A stretch of 64,000 bases of DNA. Source: Streptomyces exfoliatus. Its GTDB lineage: Bacteria > Actinomycetota > Actinomycetes > Streptomycetales > Streptomycetaceae. Both the position numbers and the translations under genes were made by a program. Under the pieces are notes generated by a model. It was not told where the DNA came from. It saw only the letters and a list, made by a program, of their open reading frames with translations, and did not search any database. Of the stretch, positions 59,842 to 64,000 are shown piece by piece (positions within the stretch are counted from its first letter, which is position 1; every line of letters starts with the position of its first letter). The stretch covers positions 62,001-126,000 of the forward strand of contig NZ_JNZP01000007.1 of the NCBI RefSeq assembly GCF_000725545.1, given 5' to 3'.

Positions 59842-61926
59842 ATGGCCCTCAGCCCCGTCCCGGCCCCCGGCCGCCCCACCGGACATCCGCTCGGTTCCTC
59901 CTCCGGGCGGGCGGCGGGTGCCGGCACCGCGGTCGCGCCGCCGCGCGCCCCACGCCCCGCGGAACTCCCCTCGGTTCACGGCGCGCTCCTCTGCGTGGCC
60001 CTGCCCGCACTCGCCGTCTGCGCCGACCACGGACAGCTCACCGGCGAGGGACCCGAGGGCGTGTACGCGGCGGGGCGGCGCCTCCTGTCCCGCTGTGTCC
60101 TCCGGGTGGCGGGGCGCGAGCCCGTCCCCCTCCAGGGTCGCATGGCGGCCGCCGACCGCGCCGTGTTCCTCGGTGCCCTCCGTGTCCCGGGAGACTCCGG
60201 GCCCGATCCCGGCCTCACCGTCGAGCGCACGCGGAGCGCCGACGGAAGCGAACGAATCACCCTGCGCAGCGCCGTCGCCCGCCCCCTCCGGCTCCCCGTG
60301 GAACTCGCTCTGGGCACGGATCTCGCGGACCTGGGCGCGGTGGCGTCCGGCCGGGCAGGACCCGAACTCACCGCGAGCGTCCACGGCACCGGACTCCGCT
60401 GGAACGGCGACGGGCGGTCCGTCGCCGTCACGGCCGACCCGCCGCCCATGGACTCCCTCGCGGCGGCCGGAGTACTGCGCTGGGAGGCGGAACTCGCGCC
60501 CGGAGGCACCTTCACGGTCCGGCTCCGGGTCCACGACGACCCGACCGCCCGTCCCACCGCCGCGTCCAGCGCGGGCAACGGCCGCCCCGGCGGCCATCTC
60601 CTCGCCGACGCCCACGCCGAAGGCGACGACCCGCGCCCGGGCGAACTGCTCCGTACGTCCGTCGAGGACCTCCGGGCCCTGCTCCGAAGAGACCCGGCGC
60701 ACGCCGCCGACGTCCACCTCGCGGCAGGCGTCCCCTGGCGCTGCGGACCGGTCACCGCCGAGGCACTCTGGGCGGCCCGCATGGTCCTTCCCCTCGGCAC
60801 CCGGCTCGCCGTCACCACCCTGCGCGCCCTCGGCCGTACCCAACTCTCCGGGGCCGGAACCGAGTCCGGACGCATCCCGGGGCCCCTCAGGGACGCGGGC
60901 CCGCACCTCCCGCCCCGCTGCACCGGTATCGAGGCCACCCTCGCCTTTCCGGTCGTGCTCGCCGAGGCCCGCCGTTGGGGACTGCCGACGGCGGACCTTG
61001 AGGAGCTGCTCCCCGTGGCGGAACGCAGCCTCGGCTGGCTCCGCCGGGCGGCCGGAGCGAACGGGAACGGCCTCCTGCCGGACCCGGGGCCCGCCGGACC
61101 CTGGCGGGCCGAGACGCAGGCACACGCGCACCGCGCGGCGCTGCTCGGAGCGGATCTGCTCGACGCCTGCGGGCGGCCGGGGGGAGACGCGCTGCGGGAC
61201 ACCGCCCGAACACTGCGCGAGCGTTTCCGGCGGGAGTTCTGGCTCGACGACCGTGCGGGGGGCCGCCCCGCCGTCGCTCGCGGACAGGACGGACGGACCT
61301 GGCCCCACCTGGGCGGCTGGGCCGCGCACCTGCTCGACACCGGACTGCTGGGCGGGGGCCGCTACGCACAGGGCCTGCTGGACAGGGCGGAGACCGAACA
61401 GGTGGCGAGGCTGCTCGGGACCCCGGCCCTCGACTCCGGCTGGGGGCTGCGCGGCCTCGGCGCCAAGGAACCGGGACACAACCCCTTCGGCCACCGGGCG
61501 GGCGCGGTGCGCGTGCACGAGACGGCGGTCGCAGTGGCCGGACTCTCGGCCGCGGGGCACGAGAAGGAGGCCTCGGCGCTGCTGCGCGGACTGCTCGACG
61601 CGGCGGCGGCCTTCGACCACCGGCTGCCCGAGATGTACGCGGGGGAACAGCGCACGGCCGGCGGACGCCCGGTACCGCACCCGGCCGCGTGCCGACCGGC
61701 GGCCGTCGCCGCCGCCGGAGCCGTGCACGCACTGCTCGCCCTCGCCGGCGTCCGGCCCGACGCCCCCGGCCGCTCCGTGTCGGCGCACCCCCTGCGGTCG
61801 GCACCGCTCGGCGCGATCCGGTTCTCGGGACTCGTGGTCGCGGGTGAGCCGTTCGCCGTGCGGGTCGGCAGGCTCGGTCTCGGCATGGTCGAGGAGGCCG
61901 CGGAAGGCCTTCAGCTCGGGGTGTGA
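59842..61926 (+). CDS. Glycogen-debranching/amylo-alpha-1,6-glucosidase-like protein
   Basis: 694 residues from ATG 59842. It has an N-terminal debranching-enzyme-like domain (HGALLCVALPALAVCADHGQ and FLGALRVPGDSG, about 30-240). A six-hairpin (alpha/alpha)6 domain follows (PWRCGPVTAEALWAARMVLPLGTRLA, ETQAHAHRAALLGADLLDACG, RAGAVRVHETAVAVAGL). The acid/base residues of GH63/GH133 members cannot be assigned with confidence. It could act on glycogen or trehalose-derived glucans. It is separated from DUF4192 by 115 nt and from the Nudix gene by 109 nt. Confidence 0.75.
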   Translation: MALSPVPAPGRPTGHPLGSSSGRAAGAGTAVAPPRAPRPAELPSVHGALLCVALPALAVCADHGQLTGEGPEGVYAAGRRLLSRCVLRVAGREPVPLQGRMAAADRAVFLGALRVPGDSGPDPGLTVERTRSADGSERITLRSAVARPLRLPVELALGTDLADLGAVASGRAGPELTASVHGTGLRWNGDGRSVAVTADPPPMDSLAAAGVLRWEAELAPGGTFTVRLRVHDDPTARPTAASSAGNGRPGGHLLADAHAEGDDPRPGELLRTSVEDLRALLRRDPAHAADVHLAAGVPWRCGPVTAEALWAARMVLPLGTRLAVTTLRALGRTQLSGAGTESGRIPGPLRDAGPHLPPRCTGIEATLAFPVVLAEARRWGLPTADLEELLPVAERSLGWLRRAAGANGNGLLPDPGPAGPWRAETQAHAHRAALLGADLLDACGRPGGDALRDTARTLRERFRREFWLDDRAGGRPAVARGQDGRTWPHLGGWAAHLLDTGLLGGGRYAQGLLDRAETEQVARLLGTPALDSGWGLRGLGAKEPGHNPFGHRAGAVRVHETAVAVAGLSAAGHEKEASALLRGLLDAAAAFDHRLPEMYAGEQRTAGGRPVPHPAACRPAAVAAAGAVHALLALAGVRPDAPGRSVSAHPLRSAPLGAIRFSGLVVAGEPFAVRVGRLGLGMVEEAAEGLQLGV

Positions 61927-62007
61927 CGCGATGCCGGGCACGATCACGAGGGAAGCGTCGCGGCGCCGAGGGGAAGTCGTCGCGGATCCTTCCGAGGGGC
62001 GTGTTTA

Positions 62008-62022
62008 TCGTCAGGAAGACGA
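62008..62022. promoter_or_regulatory. Palindrome in the Nudix-regulator promoter (candidate NrtR box)
   Basis: TCGTC-AGGAA-GACGA is a perfect 5-bp inverted repeat. Flanked as TTATCGTC...GACGACTA it resembles NrtR-type boxes. It ends 1 nt before TATGAT, so a bound repressor would block RNA polymerase. Confidence 0.5.
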
Positions 62023-62023
62023 C

Positions 62024-62029
62024 TATGAT
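62024..62029 (+). promoter_or_regulatory. -10 element of the Nudix-regulator gene
   Basis: TATGAT ends 6 nt before ATG 62036 with no ribosome-binding site, giving a leaderless transcript. Confidence 0.6.
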
Positions 62030-62035
62030 CGCGGC

Positions 62036-62932
62036 ATGCCTCCCTACGACCCGTCGGCCTTCCCGCCCTTCGCCGTCACCGTCGATCTGGTCGTGCTCAC
62101 CGTGCGCAGACACGCGCTCTGCACCTTGGTCGTACGGCGGGGAGAAGCGCCGTACCAGGGGCGCTGGGCGCTGCCCGGTGGCTTCGTGCGCGCCGAGGAG
62201 GACCTCGGTGCCGCGGCGGCGCGCGAGCTGGTCGAGGAGACAGGGCTCTGTGCCCACGATCCGGCCGCCCCGTCGCCCGTACCCAGCAACGGCGCACACT
62301 TGGAGCAGCTGGCGACCTACGGCGCTCCCGACCGGGACCCGCGCATGCGGGTGGTCAGCGTCGCGCACCTCGCGCTGGCCCCGGACCTTCCGGCGCCGAG
62401 GGCCGGTGGCGACGCGAACAGCGCCCGCTGGGCCCCGGTGGAGGAACTGCTCGCCGAGGACGCGATCGCCGGGGCGGCGACGAGCCCCGCCGGGACCGCC
62501 GGGACCGCGTCGACCGTCGGGACCGCGTCGACCGCCGGGACCGCGGAGGAGTCCGGGGCCGGCCTGGTCGCCGGAGCGGGCGATGACACCGACGGCGAGG
62601 AGAAGGACGGAGGGCCTGGGGCGCTCGCCTTCGACCACGCCCGGATCCTCGCCGACGGGGTGGAGCGGGCCCGCTCGAAGATCGAGTACTCCTCCCTCGC
62701 CACGGCTTTCTGCCCGCCGGAGTTCACGGTCGGAGAGCTGCGGCGCGTCTACGAAGCCGTCTGGGGGGTGACCCTGGACCCGCGCAACTTCCACCGGAAG
62801 GTGACCGGCACGCCCGGCTTCCTCGTCCCGGCCGGCGGGACCACGACCCGTCAGGGCGGGCGCCCTGCCCAGCTCTTCAGGGCAGGTGGGGCCACTCTCC
62901 TCAACCCGCCGATGCTGCGCCCCGAGGTCTGA
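62036..62932 (+). CDS. NrtR-like Nudix hydrolase / transcription regulator
   Basis: 298 residues from ATG 62036. The Nudix box is complete: GFVRAEEDLGAAAARELVEETGL (G-x5-E-x7-RE-x-x-EE-x-G). The C-terminus (about 215-298: DGVERARSKIEYSSLATAFCPPEFTVGELRRVYEAVW then DPRNFHRKV) is the winged-helix of NrtR-family NAD-metabolism regulators. A Thr/Ala/Gly tandem-repeat insert (TAGTASTVGTASTAG, residues about 158-180) separates them and is unusual. NrtR proteins sense ADP-ribose and repress NAD-salvage or related genes. The intact Nudix box suggests that hydrolysis may remain. A palindrome in its own promoter suggests autoregulation. Confidence 0.85.
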   Translation: MPPYDPSAFPPFAVTVDLVVLTVRRHALCTLVVRRGEAPYQGRWALPGGFVRAEEDLGAAAARELVEETGLCAHDPAAPSPVPSNGAHLEQLATYGAPDRDPRMRVVSVAHLALAPDLPAPRAGGDANSARWAPVEELLAEDAIAGAATSPAGTAGTASTVGTASTAGTAEESGAGLVAGAGDDTDGEEKDGGPGALAFDHARILADGVERARSKIEYSSLATAFCPPEFTVGELRRVYEAVWGVTLDPRNFHRKVTGTPGFLVPAGGTTTRQGGRPAQLFRAGGATLLNPPMLRPEV

Positions 62933-63053
62933 CGGGCCGGTGCATCCGGCCTCCAGGGCGCCGACCCTGCGCTGAAAGTCCGAAATGTAGCGTTATCTTG
63001 CTGCGATAGCGCCGCCCTGCCGCGGAGCGGTGTCACCTACCGCGAGAGAAGCG

Positions 63054-64000
63054 ATGCTCCAGGCAATCGGACTGACCAGCACTCCCCGCCGCGATCGCCC
63101 GCCCGCCGTGGACGATCTGACCTTCGAGGCCCGACCGGGCGCCGTGACCGCGCTCCTCGGCTCCCGGGGCTCCGGCAAGACCACCGCCCTCCGGCTCATG
63201 CTCGAACTCGAACCGGGCCGTGGGATCACCTACTTCCGGGGCCGGCCGCTCCACCGCATCGCCCACCCTCCCCGCGAGGTCGGCGTGCTCCTCGGCGACA
63301 TCCCCGGGCATCCCTCCCGCACCCTCCGGGGGCAGCTGCGGATGCTCTGCGCCGCCACCGGGGTTCCCGCCTCACGGGCCGAGGAGCTGACGAGGGCGGT
63401 GGGCCTCGCCGGCCTGGAGCGCCGGCGGATCGGCACCCTTCCGATCGGGGCCGACCGCAGACTCGGCGTCGCCTCCGCTCTGTTGGGCGCCCCCCACACC
63501 CTGCTCCTCGACGAGCCGGGCGCCGGACTCTCCGTACCCGAGAGCGCGTGGCTGTACGAGCTCCTGCGCGCGCACGCGGCCGACGGGGGAACCGTGCTCT
63601 ACGCCACGGAGGACCCCAAGGACGCGGCCCGCAACGCGGACCGGGTCGTCACGCTCGACGGCGGTCGGCTCGTCGCCGACCAGGACGTCACCGAGTTCGC
63701 CCGTACCCGGCTGCGTCCCCGGGTCGCCGTCCGCACTCCGCAGGCCGCGAGGCTCGCCGCGGCCGTGACCCAGGAGGCGAGGGCCGCCCGCCGCCCGGTC
63801 GAGGTGGTCGCCGAGAACGGGAACCGGCTTTCCGTCTACGGGAGCGACTGCGCCGCCGTCGGCGACACGGCGTTCCGCCACGGCGTCCCGATCCACCGGC
63901 TCGCCGCCGAGACCGGCGACAGCGGGCCCGTGCCGCGTACTCCGGAGAGCGGGGCGCCGGGGCGGCGCCCGGCCGGCTCTGCCTCTCCCGGCACCGCGCC
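63054..64000 (+). CDS. ABC transporter ATP-binding protein, 3' end cut by window edge
   Basis: Frame open from ATG 63054 (GAGAGAAGCG upstream) to the window end, about 315 residues visible. Walker A is GSRGSGKTT near residue 37-45, and Walker B/D-loop is TLLLDEPGAGLS near residue 150-161. The signature motif is weak (TLPIGADRRLGVA in place of LSGGQ), so the protein may be non-canonical. The Q-loop region is short. The C-terminal 100 residues past the NBD are Ala/Arg/Pro-rich. The permease gene is probably outside the window. Such ATPases (one of two-gene exporters) sit upstream of whiH in some streptomycetes (recalled, unverified). Confidence 0.8.
   Translation, partial: MLQAIGLTSTPRRDRPPAVDDLTFEARPGAVTALLGSRGSGKTTALRLMLELEPGRGITYFRGRPLHRIAHPPREVGVLLGDIPGHPSRTLRGQLRMLCAATGVPASRAEELTRAVGLAGLERRRIGTLPIGADRRLGVASALLGAPHTLLLDEPGAGLSVPESAWLYELLRAHAADGGTVLYATEDPKDAARNADRVVTLDGGRLVADQDVTEFARTRLRPRVAVRTPQAARLAAAVTQEARAARRPVEVVAENGNRLSVYGSDCAAVGDTAFRHGVPIHRLAAETGDSGPVPRTPESGAPGRRPAGSASPGTA

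Noticed and set aside
1..64000. CRISPR arrays, tRNA or rRNA genes and insertion sequences
   Set aside because: No regularly spaced repeats, cloverleaf-like elements, transposase genes or terminal inverted repeats were recognised anywhere in the window.

Overview
The window is a very GC-rich segment with strong third-position G/C bias. GTG starts, ATGA-coupled genes and a gene order typical of Streptomyces (miaB-miaA-dapF-RSH-hflX, a siderophore locus, dinG-lexA-nrdR-nrdJ, rnhB-recQ) point to a Streptomyces chromosome. No tRNA, rRNA, insertion sequence or CRISPR array was seen.

Region 1 (1-10.7 kb) looks like an accessory cluster. It opens with the end of an EamA exporter, a YCII-LuxR fusion regulator carrying the only TTA codon I found, and a tautomerase with its own terminator. 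A tightly coupled plus-strand operon (1937-10681) follows: a maleate-isomerase/AMDase-like protein, a class A FAD monooxygenase, an Asp/Glu-racemase-like protein, a 48-residue His-rich peptide, a HemB paralogue, HemA, an ADP-forming acyl-CoA synthetase and HemL. HemA, HemL and HemB together lead from glutamyl-tRNA to 5-aminolevulinate and porphobilinogen. hemC, hemD and hemE are absent while oxygenase and CoA-ligase genes are present. I infer that the operon diverts 5-aminolevulinate or porphobilinogen to a specialised metabolite. This is the best candidate for an undescribed system here.

Region 2 (10.7-30 kb) is mostly housekeeping: Ohr, a CaiB/AMACR-like protein lacking a catalytic Asp, a two-component pair, DedA, miaB, miaA, dapF, an RSH-family (p)ppGpp enzyme, a secreted M1 peptidase, hflX, and two tandem paralogous lipoprotein serine proteases.

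Region 3 (30-36.3 kb) is a siderophore locus: a diaminobutyrate-type aminotransferase, two NIS synthetases flanking a GNAT acyltransferase, but no decarboxylase or N-hydroxylase.

Region 4 (36.4-55.8 kb) carries DNA metabolism and stress genes (dinG, lexA, nrdR, nrdJ, rnhB, a RecQ-phosphoribosyltransferase fusion). Interspersed are TerD, arylamine N-acetyltransferase, histidine phosphatase, ADP-ribosylglycohydrolase, and an MFS/TetR pair separated by two clear palindromic operators.

Region 5 (55.8-64 kb) begins with a decaying polymorphic-toxin patch: a SUKH-type immunity gene, a split RHS-tip nuclease, and an MmpS-like gene broken in a G6 run. It continues with two DnaA boxes, a DUF4192 gene, a glycogen-debranching-like protein, an NrtR-like Nudix regulator with a palindrome in its promoter, and the start of an ABC transporter ATPase.
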